Source of the DNA: Candidatus Methylopumilus universalis
GTDB taxonomy: Bacteria > Pseudomonadota > Gammaproteobacteria > Burkholderiales > Methylophilaceae
Length of the DNA: 64,000 nt
Direction of reading: 5' to 3'
NCBI RefSeq assembly: GCF_006365315.1
Contig: NZ_CP040968.1
Span: forward strand, 186,001-250,000
Position 1 is the stretch's first letter. Every line of letters starts with the position of its first letter. Positions 1 to 9,643 of this stretch are shown here, one piece after another. A model generated the notes under the pieces. The model searched no databases and was not told where the DNA came from. It saw nothing but the letters and a program-made list of their open reading frames with translations. Both the position numbers and the translations under genes were made by a program.

Positions 1-150
1 GTAATTGTTAAGTCAAATAAATTTCACGCGCATGATGAAAAAAATGAAAGTAAGGAAGGTGATTTGGTTGTTATTACAGAAAATCGCCCTATTTCAAAAA
101 CTAAATCATGGGTCGTTAGTAAAATAGTTACAAAAGCAGTTCAAGTTTAG
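1..150 (+). CDS. rpsQ: 30S ribosomal protein S17, 3' end only
   Basis: Partial gene cut by the left window edge; 49 codons and a TAG stop are visible in frame 1. The tail contains [29 protein letters not shown] and a basic end, which is the C-terminal beta-barrel part of S17, a primary 16S rRNA binder. It is the last gene of the S10-type operon, and rplN follows after a 162-nt promoter-bearing gap as in many proteobacteria. The identification rests on these motifs and on gene order. Confidence 0.93.
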   Translation, partial: VIVKSNKFHAHDEKNESKEGDLVVITENRPISKTKSWVVSKIVTKAVQV

Positions 151-160
151 TTATAAGAAG

Positions 161-189
161 TTGAGAATAAGAAATAAATAGCATATAAT
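161..189 (+). promoter_or_regulatory. Sigma-70 promoter of the spc operon
   Basis: TTGAGA at 161-166 and TATAAT at 184-189 are separated by exactly 17 nt. The site sits between rpsQ and rplN, the place where the spc promoter lies in E. coli. It would drive rplN through secY and beyond, with an untranslated leader of roughly 115 nt. Confidence 0.8.
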
Positions 190-200
190 GCGAGACTTTT

Positions 201-241
201 TTGGGGTTCATAAACTATAAGTTTATAAGCTAACCCCCCAA
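201..241 (+). other. Stem-loop in the rplN leader
   Basis: Two nested inverted repeats are visible. The inner stem is ATAAACT (210-216) with AGTTTAT (220-226) around a 3-nt loop. The outer arm is GGGGTT (203-208) with AACCCC (232-237). It lies just downstream of the spc promoter, so it would be in the 5' end of the transcript. It is not followed by a T tract, so it does not look like a terminator. Its function is unknown. Confidence 0.5.
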
Positions 242-312
242 TACTGACCGTAGTATATCGGCTAATTAAAAAGCTGGCCTTAGCAATAACGGATTAAGTT
301 GGAGATAAATTC

Positions 313-681
313 ATGATTCAAATGCAGTCAAGATTAGAAATTGCTGACAATACTGGCGCACGCTCAGTAATGTGCATTAAGGTATTGGGCGGCTCAAAAC
401 GACGTTATGCAAGTATTGGTGACATCATCAAAGTAAGTATTAAAGACGCAGCTCCTAGAGGCAGAGTCAAAAAAGGAGAGGTTTATACCGCAGTTGTTGT
501 GAGAACAGCAAAAGGCGTTAGAAGACCAGATGGGTCTTTAATTAAATTTGATGCAAATGCCGCCGTTCTTTTAAACGCTAAATTAGAACCTATTGGAACA
601 CGTATTTTTGGACCTGTAACTCGCGAATTGAGAACAGAACGGTTCATGAAGATCGTTTCATTAGCACCAGAAGTTTTATAG
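313..681 (+). CDS. rplN: 50S ribosomal protein L14
   Basis: 122 residues, the usual bacterial L14 length. It begins [27 protein letters not shown] and contains the L14 signature around [22 protein letters not shown]14 binds 23S rRNA and forms an intersubunit bridge with 16S rRNA. It is the first gene of the spc operon, preceded by GGAG at 301-304. The gap to rplX is 10 nt, so the two are co-transcribed. Confidence 0.98.
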   Translation: MIQMQSRLEIADNTGARSVMCIKVLGGSKRRYASIGDIIKVSIKDAAPRGRVKKGEVYTAVVVRTAKGVRRPDGSLIKFDANAAVLLNAKLEPIGTRIFGPVTRELRTERFMKIVSLAPEVL

Positions 682-691
682 GAGCATACGG

Positions 692-1009
692 ATGAACAAA
701 ATTCGTAAAGGTGACAAAGTCATTTTAAATACAGGTAAAGACAAAGGTAAACAAGGTGTTGTTTTAAGCGTACTTAAAACAGGACATGTTGTGGTTGAAG
801 GTTTGAATATGGTAAAAAAACACACCAAACCAAATCCTGCAAAAAATATTCAAGGTGGAATCGTAGGTAAAGAAATGCCACTTAATATTTCTAATGTTGC
901 TTTACTTAATAACTTGACTCAAAAAGCTGACAGAGTCGGAATTAAAAAATTAGATGATGGAAAAAAAATCCGTGTTTTCAAATCAAACAACGAAGCAGTT
1001 GACGCATAG
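692..1009 (+). CDS. rplX: 50S ribosomal protein L24
   Basis: 105 residues. The N-terminal KOW motif reads [21 protein letters not shown], followed by [15 protein letters not shown], both typical of L24, an early 23S rRNA assembly initiator. GGAG precedes the ATG. It lies between rplN and rplE in canonical order. Confidence 0.98.
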   Translation: MNKIRKGDKVILNTGKDKGKQGVVLSVLKTGHVVVEGLNMVKKHTKPNPAKNIQGGIVGKEMPLNISNVALLNNLTQKADRVGIKKLDDGKKIRVFKSNNEAVDA

Positions 1010-1017
1010 GAAAAGAA

Positions 1018-1557
1018 ATGGCTCGATTAAAAGAATTTTATAAAACAGAAGTTATTAAAAAAATGACTGAACAATTTGGTTACTCATCACCAATGCAAGT
1101 CCCTAGAATTGAAAAAATTACTTTAAATATGGGTGTGGGTGAAGCGGTAGCTGACAAAAAGATCATGGAACATGCTGTAGGCGACATGGAAAAAATTGCT
1201 GGTCAAAAAGCTATTGTCACAAAAGCTAAAAAATCAGTGGCAGCATTTAAGATTCGTGACGATTATCCAGTAGGTTGCAAAGTAACTCTTCGAAGAGATC
1301 GTATGTATGAATTCTTAGATCGACTTGTTACAGTTGCTATTCCTCGAATTAGAGACTTTAGAGGTATTTCTGCTAGATCATTTGATGGTCGTGGGAATTA
1401 CAACATGGGTGTTAAAGAGCAGATTATTTTTCCTGAAATTGAATACGATAAAATCGATGCATTAAGAGGGATGAATATCACAATTACAACGACAGCTAAA
1501 ACTGACGAAGAAGCAAAAGCATTGTTATCTGCGTTCAGTTTTCCATTTAGAAACTAG
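1018..1557 (+). CDS. rplE: 50S ribosomal protein L5
   Basis: 179 residues, the normal L5 length. It contains [15 protein letters not shown], the central [18 protein letters not shown] stretch and [24 protein letters not shown], all L5 hallmarks. L5 binds 5S rRNA in the central protuberance. It starts 8 nt after rplX, with a short GGAAAAG ribosome binding site. Confidence 0.98.
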   Translation: MARLKEFYKTEVIKKMTEQFGYSSPMQVPRIEKITLNMGVGEAVADKKIMEHAVGDMEKIAGQKAIVTKAKKSVAAFKIRDDYPVGCKVTLRRDRMYEFLDRLVTVAIPRIRDFRGISARSFDGRGNYNMGVKEQIIFPEIEYDKIDALRGMNITITTTAKTDEEAKALLSAFSFPFRN

Positions 1558-1566
1558 GTTTAGACT

Positions 1567-1872
1567 ATGGCTAAAATGTGCATGATAGAACGTGAGTTAA
1601 AACGACGCAATATGGTTGAAAAATTTAAGACCAAACGTGCTGCTTTAAATCAAATTATTTCAGATATAAACGCATCTTCAGAGCAAAAACAAGAAGCGAG
1701 ACAGAAACTACAAAGTTTACCCCGCAATTCAAGTCCAGTTAGATTAAGAAATCGTTGTTCTCTAACAGGACGTCCAAGAGGCGTCTACAGTAAGTTCGGG
1801 ATTGGTCGAAGTAAATTAAGAGATTTAATGATGCGAGGCGAAGTGCCTGGCGTGATTAAAGCAAGTTGGTAA
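1567..1872 (+). CDS. rpsN: 30S ribosomal protein S14, zinc-free type
   Basis: 101 residues. This is the long S14 form with the C-terminal motif [20 protein letters not shown] but without the CxxC zinc ribbon of the short form. S14 is a late-assembling protein of the 30S head. The start follows the rplE stop by 9 nt, and rpsH follows after 15 nt. Confidence 0.97.
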   Translation: MAKMCMIERELKRRNMVEKFKTKRAALNQIISDINASSEQKQEARQKLQSLPRNSSPVRLRNRCSLTGRPRGVYSKFGIGRSKLRDLMMRGEVPGVIKASW

Positions 1873-1887
1873 TAGGAGAAAAATAAT

Positions 1888-2283
1888 ATGAGTATGAGCG
1901 ATCCAGTTGCCGATATGCTAACCAGAATTAGGAATGGTCAGGGTACTAATAAAGTATCTATCACCATGCCTGCATCTAAATTAAAAAAAGCTATCGCACA
2001 TGTTTTAAAAGATGAAGGCTACATTGAGAATTTTGCTGAACACGAAGTTCAAGGCAAGCCAGTATTAAATATTGAACTCAAATATTATGCCGGCAGACCT
2101 GTTATTGAAAAAATTGAAAGAGTAAGTAAGCCAGGTTTACGAGTTTATAAAGCAAGCCAAAGCATTCCAGAAGTTATGAATGGTCTTGGTGTTGCAATCG
2201 TATCGACGTCTAAAGGAGTTATGACAGATAGAAAAGCAAAAGCTGCAGGTATTGGCGGCGAAGTGCTTTGCTATGTGGCTTAA
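1888..2283 (+). CDS. rpsH: 30S ribosomal protein S8
   Basis: 131 residues. It begins [17 protein letters not shown] and ends [26 protein letters not shown], both standard for S8. S8 binds helix 21 of 16S rRNA; in E. coli it also represses the spc operon by binding mRNA near rplE. I did not identify an equivalent mRNA site here. A GGAG site lies upstream of the ATG. Confidence 0.98.
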   Translation: MSMSDPVADMLTRIRNGQGTNKVSITMPASKLKKAIAHVLKDEGYIENFAEHEVQGKPVLNIELKYYAGRPVIEKIERVSKPGLRVYKASQSIPEVMNGLGVAIVSTSKGVMTDRKAKAAGIGGEVLCYVA

Positions 2284-2294
2284 GGAGAGAATAT

Positions 2295-2828
2295 ATGTCA
2301 CGTATAGCTAACGCACCCGTAGCGATTCCTCCTAAAGTAGAGGTTTCAATTAATGATTTAAATATTTCAATTAGTGGACCGATGGGAAAATTAAATCAGT
2401 TCATTACACCTAACGTTAAATTAAATAATGATGGCCAAGCAATTACATTTGCAGCAGCCGATGAATCTCAGCAAGCAAACGCAATGGCTGGCACTATGCG
2501 AGCTCTTGTTGCAAACATGATGAAAGGTGTTTCTGAAGGATTTGTAAGAAAACTAACTTTAATTGGTGTTGGATATAAAGCTCAAGCGCAAGGTGCAAAT
2601 CTTAATCTTGACTTAGGTTTTTCACATCCTGTGAATTACAAAATGCCTGAAGGCGTTAAAGTTGAAACACCAAGTCAAACTGAAATTATTTTAAAAGGTT
2701 CTGATAAGCAATTAATAGGTCAAGTTGCTGCTCAAATTAGAGCGTATCGACCTCCAGAGCCTTATAAAGGTAAGGGCGTTCGTTATTCAGATGAGAACGT
2801 AATTATCAAAGAAACTAAGAAAAAATAA
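2295..2828 (+). CDS. rplF: 50S ribosomal protein L6
   Basis: 177 residues from the ATG at 2295, which follows AAGGAGAG and gives the usual L6 N-terminus [17 protein letters not shown]. An in-frame start at 2268 inside rpsH would add nine unlikely residues. Two repeated L6 folds are expected; the second ends in [17 protein letters not shown], the family signature. L6 binds 23S rRNA near the GTPase centre. Confidence 0.98.
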   Translation: MSRIANAPVAIPPKVEVSINDLNISISGPMGKLNQFITPNVKLNNDGQAITFAAADESQQANAMAGTMRALVANMMKGVSEGFVRKLTLIGVGYKAQAQGANLNLDLGFSHPVNYKMPEGVKVETPSQTEIILKGSDKQLIGQVAAQIRAYRPPEPYKGKGVRYSDENVIIKETKKK

Positions 2829-2838
2829 AGGTTGAGAT

Positions 2839-3192
2839 ATGTATAATACAAACCCCCGTTTACGTCGCGCTAAAAAGACAAGAGCAAAAATCGCTGAACT
2901 TCAAGTGACAAGACTAAGCGTTCACAGAACGAACACAAACATTTATGCGCAAATCATAAGCGCTGGCGAGAATAAAGTTTTAGCAAGCGCTTCTTCACTT
3001 GAAGCGGATGTTAAAAAAACTTTAAAGAATGGCGGCAATATTGAGGCAGCTGCTCAAATTGGCAAACGCATTGCTGAAAAAGCAAAAAAAATCGGAATTA
3101 CAAATGTAGCATTTGATAGGTCAGGTTATCGCTATCACGGCAGAGTTAAAGCTTTAGCAGATGCTGCTAGAGAAAACGGCTTGTCTTTCTAA
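2839..3192 (+). CDS. rplR: 50S ribosomal protein L18
   Basis: 117 residues with the L18 landmarks [27 protein letters not shown] and the C-terminal [25 protein letters not shown]18 carries 5S rRNA into the large subunit. It starts 10 nt after rplF. Confidence 0.98.
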   Translation: MYNTNPRLRRAKKTRAKIAELQVTRLSVHRTNTNIYAQIISAGENKVLASASSLEADVKKTLKNGGNIEAAAQIGKRIAEKAKKIGITNVAFDRSGYRYHGRVKALADAARENGLSF

Positions 3193-3217
3193 CCCAATAA
3201 TTTAAATAGGTCAAAAC

Positions 3218-3730
3218 ATGGCAAAAGATTTAGAAAATCAACAAACGCAAACAGACGGTCTAAGAGAAAAAATGATTGCTGTAAACCGAGTTACCAAAGT
3301 AGTTAAGGGCGGTCGAATCATGAGCTTTGCTGCGTTAACTGTTGTTGGTGATGGAGACGGTTCAGTTGGTATGGGAAAAGGTAAAGCAAGAGAAGTGCCT
3401 GTGGCAGTTCAAAAAGCAATGGACGAAGCTAGAAGAGGCATGCTCAAAGTAAAACTTAACAATGGTACTTTGCAACATGCAGTAATGGGTGAGCACGGCG
3501 CTGCAAAAGTATTCATTCAGCCTGCTTCCGAAGGTACTGGGATTATTGCTGGTGGTGCTATGCGAGCAATTTTCGAGGTAATGGGCATTACTAATGTTTT
3601 AGCAAAATGTATTGGTTCAACAAATCCTTATAATGTTGTAAGAGCAACATTGAATGGACTTGAGTCAATGAATACACCGGCTGAAATTGCTGCTAAACGC
3701 GGTAAATCAGTAGAAGAAATTAGAGGCTAA
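3218..3730 (+). CDS. rpsE: 30S ribosomal protein S5
   Basis: 170 residues. An N-terminal dsRNA-binding-like domain includes [25 protein letters not shown], followed by the S5 core [20 protein letters not shown]5 contributes to decoding fidelity together with S4. The next gene, rpmD, begins 4 nt after the stop. Confidence 0.98.
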   Translation: MAKDLENQQTQTDGLREKMIAVNRVTKVVKGGRIMSFAALTVVGDGDGSVGMGKGKAREVPVAVQKAMDEARRGMLKVKLNNGTLQHAVMGEHGAAKVFIQPASEGTGIIAGGAMRAIFEVMGITNVLAKCIGSTNPYNVVRATLNGLESMNTPAEIAAKRGKSVEEIRG

Positions 3731-3734
3731 TTAA

Positions 3735-3938
3735 ATGGCAAAAACAAAAAAAGAAATTACAGCGGGTTTAAAAGTTACATTAATTAAAAGTTTGATTGGC
3801 AGAACTGAACCTCATCGCGCAACGGTAAAAGGATTAGGTCTTAGAAGAATACATCATACAGTTGAGTTGCAAGACACTCCTGCGATTCGAGGCATGATCA
3901 ATGCAGTTAATTACTTACTTAAAGTCGAAAAGATATAA
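3735..3938 (+). CDS. rpmD: 50S ribosomal protein L30
   Basis: 67 residues, slightly longer than the 59-60 of E. coli. It shows the L30 pattern [26 protein letters not shown] and ends in an [12 protein letters not shown] helix. It sits between rpsE and rplO in canonical order, with very short spacing on both sides. Confidence 0.97.
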   Translation: MAKTKKEITAGLKVTLIKSLIGRTEPHRATVKGLGLRRIHHTVELQDTPAIRGMINAVNYLLKVEKI

Positions 3939-3947
3939 AGAGAAATT

Positions 3948-4385
3948 ATGAAACTAAATACATTAAAACCAGCAGTTGGTTCTAAAAAAGTAGCAAGACG
4001 TGTTGGCCGAGGTATTGGTTCCGGTCTTGGAAAAACGGCTGGACGCGGACACAAAGGACAAAAATCTAGAGCTGGTGGATTCCATAAAGTTGGTTTTGAA
4101 GGCGGTCAAATGCCGATTCAAAGACGTCTTCCAAAACGCGGATTTAAATCATTAACTCATAAATTAACTGCTCGCGTTAGGACAAATGAGCTTAATTTAG
4201 TTGAGTCAGACAATATTGATTTGCTCGTACTAAAAGCGGCAAAATTAATTTCTGATAATGCAAAGACAGCAAAAGTATATTTGTCTGGCGAAGTGAAAAG
4301 AAAATTAACAATCCAAGGTTTATTGCTAACTAAGGGCGCTCGAGCTGCTATTGAAGCGGCAGGCGGAAAAGTAGTAGAAGTTTGA
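3948..4385 (+). CDS. rplO: 50S ribosomal protein L15
   Basis: 145 residues. The glycine- and lysine-rich N-terminal extension ([24 protein letters not shown]) and the [14 protein letters not shown] segment are diagnostic of L15, a late 50S assembly protein. The C-terminal globular part ends in [16 protein letters not shown]. secY follows after 10 nt. Confidence 0.98.
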   Translation: MKLNTLKPAVGSKKVARRVGRGIGSGLGKTAGRGHKGQKSRAGGFHKVGFEGGQMPIQRRLPKRGFKSLTHKLTARVRTNELNLVESDNIDLLVLKAAKLISDNAKTAKVYLSGEVKRKLTIQGLLLTKGARAAIEAAGGKVVEV

Positions 4386-4395
4386 GAACTTAATT

Positions 4396-5718
4396 TTGGC
4401 TCAAGATAATTTATTAGGTGCTTTAGGCAAAACAAGCGAATTAAAAAATCGCATATTGTTTGTTTTAGGTGCCATTATTGTTTATAGACTTGGCGCGCAT
4501 ATTCCAGTACCTGGGATTGATCCGCTTGAGCTTAAAAAATTATTTGATTCACAAAGCGGTGGCATTTTGGGAATGTTTAATATGTTCTCCGGTGGCGCGC
4601 TAAAAAGATTTACTTTATTTGCATTAGGGATCATGCCTTATATTTCAGCATCGATCATTATGCAATTATTAACTGTAGTCTCGCCTCAGCTTGAACAGTT
4701 AAAAAAAGAAGGCGAAGCAGGCAGAAGATTAATAACAAAGTATACGAGATATGGCACAGTAATTTTGGCCGCATTTCAGGCGCTTGGCATTTCAATTGCG
4801 CTGGAATCTCAACCAGGATTGGTACTTGATCCCGGGTTAGCTTTTAGACTTACAACAGTTGTAACTTTAGTTAGTGGAACAATGTTCCTTATGTGGTTGG
4901 GAGAGCAAATTACTGAAAGAGGTATTGGTAACGGTATCTCAATTGTTATTTTCTCAGGCATTGTGGCTGGATTGCCAAGTGCATTGGGAAGCACACTTGA
5001 ACTAGCTAGAACGGGTGCATTTTCAATCCCGTTAGTTTTTTTCTTGTTTGCGGCAACTATTTTAGTGACAGCACTGGTCGTTTTTGTTGAAAGAGGCCAG
5101 AGAAAAATTACTGTTAATTATGCGAAAAGACAAGTTGGCAATAAATTATACGGAGGTCAAACCTCTCATTTGCCTTTAAAACTTAATATGGCGGGTGTAA
5201 TCCCACCAATTTTTGCATCAAGCATTATTTTATTTCCAGCGACTTTAGCTGGGTGGTTTGGATCTAGTGAAAAAATGTTGTGGCTTAAGGATATTGGAGC
5301 TGCGATATCACCAGGACAGCCGATTTATATTTTTCTATTCGCATTAGCGATAGTGTTTTTCTGCTTTTTTTATACCGCTTTGGTTTTTAATCCAAAGGAA
5401 ACAGCAGATAATTTGAAAAAAGGCGGTGCGTTTGTTCCTGGCATCAGACCGGGAGAACAAACTGCAAAATATATCGACCAAATTATGGGTAGATTAACTT
5501 TAGTAGGTGCTGTGTATATAACGCTTGTATGTTTATTGCCTGAGTTTTTAATACTTAAGTTTAATGTTCCTTTTTATTTTGGAGGTACATCGTTATTAAT
5601 TATTGTAGTGGTAACGATGGATTTTATGACCCAGGTTCAGTCTCATCTGATGTCATATCAGTATGAGGGATTACTTAAGAAAGCTAACTTTAAAGGTGGC
5701 GCTAATGCGCTTAGATAG
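4396..5718 (+). CDS. secY: Protein translocase subunit SecY
   Basis: 440 residues with about ten hydrophobic segments, the central pore of the SecYEG translocon in the inner membrane. Recognisable stretches are [14 protein letters not shown] near the N-terminus, the plug region [28 protein letters not shown], and [13 protein letters not shown] before the last segments. It starts with TTG at 4396, giving [17 protein letters not shown]; there is no convincing strong ribosome binding site, so translation may depend on coupling to rplO 10 nt upstream. Confidence 0.97.
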   Translation: MAQDNLLGALGKTSELKNRILFVLGAIIVYRLGAHIPVPGIDPLELKKLFDSQSGGILGMFNMFSGGALKRFTLFALGIMPYISASIIMQLLTVVSPQLEQLKKEGEAGRRLITKYTRYGTVILAAFQALGISIALESQPGLVLDPGLAFRLTTVVTLVSGTMFLMWLGEQITERGIGNGISIVIFSGIVAGLPSALGSTLELARTGAFSIPLVFFLFAATILVTALVVFVERGQRKITVNYAKRQVGNKLYGGQTSHLPLKLNMAGVIPPIFASSIILFPATLAGWFGSSEKMLWLKDIGAAISPGQPIYIFLFALAIVFFCFFYTALVFNPKETADNLKKGGAFVPGIRPGEQTAKYIDQIMGRLTLVGAVYITLVCLLPEFLILKFNVPFYFGGTSLLIIVVVTMDFMTQVQSHLMSYQYEGLLKKANFKGGANALR

Positions 5719-5728
5719 CCTTTAATTA

Positions 5729-5947
5729 ATGGCAAAAGAAGACACAATTGAAATGCAGGGGGAGATTATAGAAAATCTTCCAAATGCAACTTTTAGAGTT
5801 AAGTTGGAAAATGACCATGTTGTATTGGGTTATATTTCAGGAAAAATGCGTATGAATTATATTCGTATTCTTCCAGGAGATAAGGTGACAGTTGAAATGA
5901 CGCCTTATGATTTAACCAGAGCAAGAATTACGTTCAGGGTTAAATAA
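5729..5947 (+). CDS. infA: Translation initiation factor IF-1
   Basis: 72 residues, the standard length. It reads [20 protein letters not shown], then [20 protein letters not shown] and [16 protein letters not shown], an S1-type OB fold. IF-1 blocks the A site during initiation. adk and map, which lie between secY and infA in many other bacteria, are absent here. Confidence 0.98.
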   Translation: MAKEDTIEMQGEIIENLPNATFRVKLENDHVVLGYISGKMRMNYIRILPGDKVTVEMTPYDLTRARITFRVK

Positions 5948-5980
5948 GTAATATTTAATTAAAATTTAAGAGGTATAAAA

Positions 5981-6094
5981 ATGAGAGTTCGCGCATCCGT
6001 AAAAACATTATGCCGAAACTGTAAAGTTGTCAGAAGAAGAGGTGTTGTGAGAGTAATTTGCTCAGATCCTCGACATAAGCAACGACAAGGATAA
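5981..6094 (+). CDS. rpmJ: 50S ribosomal protein L36, zinc-binding type
   Basis: A 37-residue gene read directly from the sequence: [20 protein letters not shown] and so on, ending RHKQRQG. It has C11-x2-C14, C27 and H32, the zinc ribbon of the canonical L36. A RBS-like AAGAGG lies about 10 nt before the ATG. It links the spc and alpha operons, as in E. coli. Confidence 0.97.
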   Translation: MRVRASVKTLCRNCKVVRRRGVVRVICSDPRHKQRQG

Positions 6095-6108
6095 GGGTGG
6101 GTTGTTAA

Positions 6109-6137
6109 TTGTTAAAAATTCAACAACCTGTTAAAAT
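6109..6137 (+). promoter_or_regulatory. Candidate promoter of the alpha operon (rpsM)
   Basis: TTGTTA at 6109-6114 and TAAAAT at 6132-6137 are spaced by 17 nt in the 87-nt gap between rpmJ and rpsM. The -35 side overlaps an inverted repeat GTTGTT (6101-6106) / AACAAC (6122-6127). It would separate the alpha operon from the spc operon. Confidence 0.6.
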
Positions 6138-6181
6138 ATAAGGCTTTTTATTTAATTTGCCATTTTTTTTTGGAGTAAGTT

Positions 6182-6544
6182 ATGGCTCGTATTGCTGGGG
6201 TGAATGTGCCCGATCATCAACATGCAGAAATTGCTTTAACAGCAATTTATGGCGTTGGAAGAAACACCGCAAAGAAGATCTGTATTGCGGCAGGAATCAT
6301 TGCGACTGCTAAATTAAAAGATTTGAACGATGCTGACGTGGAAAAGCTTCGTGATCAAGTTGCGAAAATTAAGGTTGAGGGTGACTTACGAAGAGAAGTC
6401 ACAATGAACATTAAACGTTTGATGGATCTTAGCTGTTACCGAGGTGTAAGACATAGAAGAGGTCTTCCAGTAAGAGGCCAAAGAACTAAAACGAATGCAA
6501 GAACAAGAAAAGGCCCTGTTAAAGCAATTAAACAGGCTAAATAA
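6182..6544 (+). CDS. rpsM: 30S ribosomal protein S13
   Basis: 120 residues. It begins [21 protein letters not shown], contains [13 protein letters not shown], and ends in the tRNA-contacting tail [28 protein letters not shown]13 lies in the 30S head and contacts P-site tRNA. It is the first gene of the alpha operon, after its own promoter candidate and a GGAG site. Confidence 0.98.
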   Translation: MARIAGVNVPDHQHAEIALTAIYGVGRNTAKKICIAAGIIATAKLKDLNDADVEKLRDQVAKIKVEGDLRREVTMNIKRLMDLSCYRGVRHRRGLPVRGQRTKTNARTRKGPVKAIKQAK

Positions 6545-6565
6545 AAGAAGGTTTAAGGATTATTT

Positions 6566-6958
6566 ATGGCAACAAAAGCTAATGTTCGTGTAAAAAAGAA
6601 AGTTAAGAAAAATGTAGCAGAAGGTATTGCTCATATTCATGCATCTTTCAATAACACAATCATCACAATTACAGACAGACAAGGTAATGCATTATCTTGG
6701 GCAACATCTGGCGGCGCTGGATTTAAAGGCTCGAGAAAAAGTACACCTTTTGCAGCACAAGTTGCAGCTGAGGCAGCAGGTAAAGCGGCTCAAGAGTGTG
6801 GTGTAAAAAATCTTGAAGTAAAAATTAAAGGACCAGGCCCTGGAAGAGAATCTGCAGTGCGTGCACTTAATGCTGCAGGATTTAAAATTACGAGCATTCA
6901 AGATGTAACGCCAGTGCCACACAATGGTTGCCGTCCACCTAAGAAAAGAAGAATTTAA
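6566..6958 (+). CDS. rpsK: 30S ribosomal protein S11
   Basis: 130 residues. The core shows [20 protein letters not shown] and the S11 signature [21 protein letters not shown]; the C-terminus [17 protein letters not shown] is typical. S11 sits on the 30S platform near the mRNA exit. Confidence 0.98.
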   Translation: MATKANVRVKKKVKKNVAEGIAHIHASFNNTIITITDRQGNALSWATSGGAGFKGSRKSTPFAAQVAAEAAGKAAQECGVKNLEVKIKGPGPGRESAVRALNAAGFKITSIQDVTPVPHNGCRPPKKRRI

Positions 6959-6963
6959 TAAGT

Positions 6964-6981
6964 TGAGCATTGAATTGCTCA
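6964..6981 (+). other. Small hairpin before rpsD
   Basis: TGAGCA (6964-6969) and TGCTCA (6976-6981) form a perfect 6-bp stem with a 6-nt loop in the 42-nt gap between rpsK and rpsD. It stands 6 nt upstream of the CAGGAGAG ribosome binding site. It has no T tract, so it is not a terminator. A role in setting S4 output is possible but untested. Confidence 0.35.
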
Positions 6982-7000
6982 TTGAATCAGGAGAGTTATT

Positions 7001-7630
7001 TTGGCAAGAAATCTAGATCCTAAATGTCGTCAATGTAGAAGAGAAGGTGAAAAACTTTTTCTCAAAGGCGAGAAATGTTTTACTGACAAATGCGCTATTG
7101 AAAAGCGTAATTTTCCTCCTGGCCAACACGGACAAAGAAGAGCGAGCCGCTTATCAGATTACGGCGTTCAATTAAGAGAGAAACAAAAGCTCAGAAGAAT
7201 TTACGGAATATTAGAAGCACAGTTTAGAAGTTACTACGCTGAAGCGGATAGAAAAAAAGGCATTACTGGTGAAAATCTTCTACAACTTTTAGAGTGCAGA
7301 TTAGATAACGTTGCATATCGAATGGGTATTGGAGCTTCACGAACAGAAGCAAGACAAATTGTCAGACACAACAGTCTTCTAGTAAATGGCCGAAGAGTAA
7401 ACATTCCTTCCTATCAAGTTAAGCCAGGCGATGTTCTCTCAGTTGCAGAAGCATCTAAGCAACAATTAAGAATTAAAGGTTCAATTGAAGCTGCAGAGCA
7501 AAGAGGTTTTCCAGAGTGGATTGAAGTTGATGTAAAAGGTCTTAAGGGTACGTTTAAAAACAAACCACTACGCGATGATTTACCAGCAACAATTAATGAA
7601 TCACTCGTTGTTGAGCTCTATTCGAAATAA
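7001..7630 (+). CDS. rpsD: 30S ribosomal protein S4, four-cysteine form
   Basis: 209 residues starting at TTG 7001, preceded by a strong CAGGAGAG site. S4 nucleates 30S assembly and in E. coli represses the alpha operon. The N-terminal part has CRQC (residues 9-12) and two further cysteines near residues 26 and 31, a zinc-knuckle form that E. coli S4 lacks. The S4 RNA-binding domain around [25 protein letters not shown] follows. The TTG start is supported by the ARNLDPKC N-terminus and the absence of a nearby ATG. Confidence 0.97.
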   Translation: MARNLDPKCRQCRREGEKLFLKGEKCFTDKCAIEKRNFPPGQHGQRRASRLSDYGVQLREKQKLRRIYGILEAQFRSYYAEADRKKGITGENLLQLLECRLDNVAYRMGIGASRTEARQIVRHNSLLVNGRRVNIPSYQVKPGDVLSVAEASKQQLRIKGSIEAAEQRGFPEWIEVDVKGLKGTFKNKPLRDDLPATINESLVVELYSK

Positions 7631-7660
7631 TTAAATAAGAATTATTGATAAGGATACATA

Positions 7661-8647
7661 ATGCAAAATAGTCCTACAGAATATTTAAAACCAAGAATCG
7701 TAAATGTTGAAGTTATAAACCCGGTAAGAGCTCGAGTAACTTTAGAGCCTATGGAAAGAGGCTTCGGCTTTACTTTAGGCAATGCATTGAGACGCGTTTT
7801 ATTGTCATCAATTCCTGGCTTTGCAATTACTGAAGTAAAGATTGATGGTGTAGTTCATGAGTATTCAACTTTAGATGGCGTGCAAGAAGACGTGGTTGAT
7901 ATTCTTTTGAATTTAAAAGGTGTTGCATTAAAACTTCATAATAAATCTGAGACAACGCTCACATTAAATAAAACTACCGAAGGTCCAGTGACAGCAGCTG
8001 ATTTTGAAACAAATCACGATGCTGAAATTATCAATCCAAATCATTTAATTGCACACCTTACAAAAGGTGGAAAATTAAATTTAGAAGTTAAAGTTGAAAT
8101 GGGTAGAGGATATCAACCAGTTCCAGCGAGAAGAAAATCAAATCAAGAAGATAAAACCCTAGGTTTTATTATGGTTGACGCTTCTTTTAGTCCGATCAAT
8201 AAAGTAAGTTATTTTGTTGAGAGCGCTCGTGTAGAACAAAGAACAGACTTAGATAAATTAATCATGGACGTTGAAACTAATGGCGTTATTGACGCTGAAC
8301 AAGCGATCAGAGATGCTGCGAGAATTTTAATGGGACAGCTTTCTGTATTTGCAAACTTAGAAAGTGCTTTAACTGAAGTTGAAGTGAAGCAAGCGCCCCA
8401 AGTTGACCCAGTCTTATTAAGACCTGTTGATGATTTAGAGCTCACAGTGAGATCAGCAAACTGTTTAAAAGCAGAAAATATCTATTACATTGGCGATTTA
8501 ATTCAACGCAGTGAAAATGAGCTTTTAAAGGCCCCAAATCTTGGAAGGAAATCACTTAACGAGATTAAAGATGTTCTAGCTTCTAAAGGTCTAACTTTAG
8601 GAATGAAATTAGAGAATTGGCCTCCAGCAGGTTTAGAAAAAGCGTAA
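7661..8647 (+). CDS. rpoA: DNA-directed RNA polymerase subunit alpha
   Basis: 328 residues, one fewer than E. coli. The N-terminal assembly domain contains [22 protein letters not shown] and [14 protein letters not shown]. After a linker near residue 235, the C-terminal domain shows the helix-hairpin-helix [24 protein letters not shown], which contacts UP elements and activators. It lies between rpsD and rplQ as usual. Confidence 0.99.
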   Translation: MQNSPTEYLKPRIVNVEVINPVRARVTLEPMERGFGFTLGNALRRVLLSSIPGFAITEVKIDGVVHEYSTLDGVQEDVVDILLNLKGVALKLHNKSETTLTLNKTTEGPVTAADFETNHDAEIINPNHLIAHLTKGGKLNLEVKVEMGRGYQPVPARRKSNQEDKTLGFIMVDASFSPINKVSYFVESARVEQRTDLDKLIMDVETNGVIDAEQAIRDAARILMGQLSVFANLESALTEVEVKQAPQVDPVLLRPVDDLELTVRSANCLKAENIYYIGDLIQRSENELLKAPNLGRKSLNEIKDVLASKGLTLGMKLENWPPAGLEKA

Positions 8648-8679
8648 TCATTAAATAAGAAAAATTTGAGGGTAAGAGT

Positions 8680-9087
8680 ATGCGTCACGCAAATGGTCAT
8701 AGAAAACTAAATAGAACGAGCAGCCATCGACAAGCAATGTTGAGAAATATGGCTACCTCTTTGTTAAAAAACGAGATTATTAAAACTACATTACCAAAAG
8801 CTAAAGAGCTTAGAAAAGTAGCCGAACCTCTTATTACATTAGCAAAAAATGCAACCTTATCTAATAGACGTCTAGCCTTTAGCCGTTTAAGAGATAGAGA
8901 CATTGTCACTAAGTTATTCGCTGAGCTAGGCCCGCGATATAACACAAGAAAAGGTGGCTATTTAAGAATATTGAAGTGTGGCTTCCGAGATGGGGATAAT
9001 GCGCCTATGGCTTTTGTTGAGCTTGTAGATAGGCCCATTGTTGAGGTTGCAACACCTGCTCCCAAAGAAGAGGCAGTAGCAGAATAA
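8680..9087 (+). CDS. rplQ: 50S ribosomal protein L17
   Basis: 135 residues. It begins [24 protein letters not shown], the L17 signature, and continues [17 protein letters not shown] and [19 protein letters not shown]. The acidic, alanine-rich tail is variable in the family. It is the last gene of the alpha operon and is followed by a strong terminator. Confidence 0.98.
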   Translation: MRHANGHRKLNRTSSHRQAMLRNMATSLLKNEIIKTTLPKAKELRKVAEPLITLAKNATLSNRRLAFSRLRDRDIVTKLFAELGPRYNTRKGGYLRILKCGFRDGDNAPMAFVELVDRPIVEVATPAPKEEAVAE

Positions 9088-9103
9088 AGTATTATTAGAT
9101 AAA

Positions 9104-9134
9104 TAAAAAAAGCCAGCTAATGCTGGCTTTTTTT
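9104..9134. terminator. Bidirectional terminator between rplQ and rpmG
   Basis: AAAGCCAGC (9109-9117) and GCTGGCTTT (9122-9130) form a 9-bp stem with a 4-nt loop, flanked by an A run on the left and a T run on the right. It can end rplQ transcription from the left and rpmG transcription from the right. Confidence 0.9.
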
Positions 9135-9157
9135 ATTGTCTTTGTTAAAGCTTAAAA

Positions 9158-9313
9158 TTATTTAATTTTTGCTTCTTTATAAACTACATGCTTTCTAACA
9201 ACGGGATCAAATTTTTTGATTTCCATTTTATCAGGCATGGTTCTTTTGTTTTTTGTTGTGGTATAGAAATGTCCAGTACCAGCACTAGACTCTAATTTGA
9301 TTTTTTCACGCAT
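9158..9313 (-). CDS. rpmG: 50S ribosomal protein L33, zinc-free type
   Basis: 51 residues, starting at the CAT at 9311-9313 and stopping at 9158. It begins [20 protein letters not shown] and ends [12 protein letters not shown], the normal bacterial L33. It contains no cysteine, so it is the zinc-independent form. It is 9 nt downstream of rpmB and converges on rplQ. Confidence 0.96.
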   Translation of the reverse strand: MREKIKLESSAGTGHFYTTTKNKRTMPDKMEIKKFDPVVRKHVVYKEAKIK

Positions 9314-9322
9314 ATTTATTCC

Positions 9323-9559
9323 TTAAATTTTCTGGCCAGCTGCACGCATTTTTTTAACAATAACATCAATGCCTAGCTTGTCGATTGTTCTGAGCGCTGC
9401 ATTAGTAATTCTCATTGAAACCCAACGATTCTCGGTCTCAACCCAAAATTTACGGTTTTGTAAATTAGGTAAAAAGCGTCTTTTGGTCTTGTTATTGGCG
9501 TGAGATACGTTGTTTCCAGACATTGGTTTTTTGCCGGTTAATTGACATACGCGAGCCAT
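9323..9559 (-). CDS. rpmB: 50S ribosomal protein L28
   Basis: 78 residues: [23 protein letters not shown], then [23 protein letters not shown] and [17 protein letters not shown], diagnostic of L28. It forms the usual rpmB-rpmG pair. An AAGGATT site precedes the start on the minus strand. Confidence 0.98.
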   Translation of the reverse strand: MARVCQLTGKKPMSGNNVSHANNKTKRRFLPNLQNRKFWVETENRWVSMRITNAALRTIDKLGIDVIVKKMRAAGQKI

Positions 9560-9604
9560 AATTTAAATCCTTTATTTGTTACAATAATTTCGAAAAAGAG
9601 TGCT

Positions 9605-9634
9605 ATTAAACCACATAACCCACTGTCTTTTCAA
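9605..9634 (-). promoter_or_regulatory. Candidate rpmBG promoter
   Basis: On the minus strand TTGAAA (9634-9629) and TTTAAT (9610-9605) are 18 nt apart in the 84-nt gap between dut and rpmB. This would allow rpmBG expression independent of coaBC-dut. Confidence 0.45.
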
Positions 9635-9643
9635 GTGAATTCG

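Noticed and set aside
2268-2294. Upstream extension of rplF into rpsH
   Set aside because: The added residues do not match L6, and the ATG at 2295 has a good AAGGAGAG site.
4157-4435. Minus-strand open frame across rplO and secY
   Set aside because: It lies wholly opposite highly conserved ribosomal genes, has no ribosome binding site or family resemblance, and is a mirror of their codon pattern.
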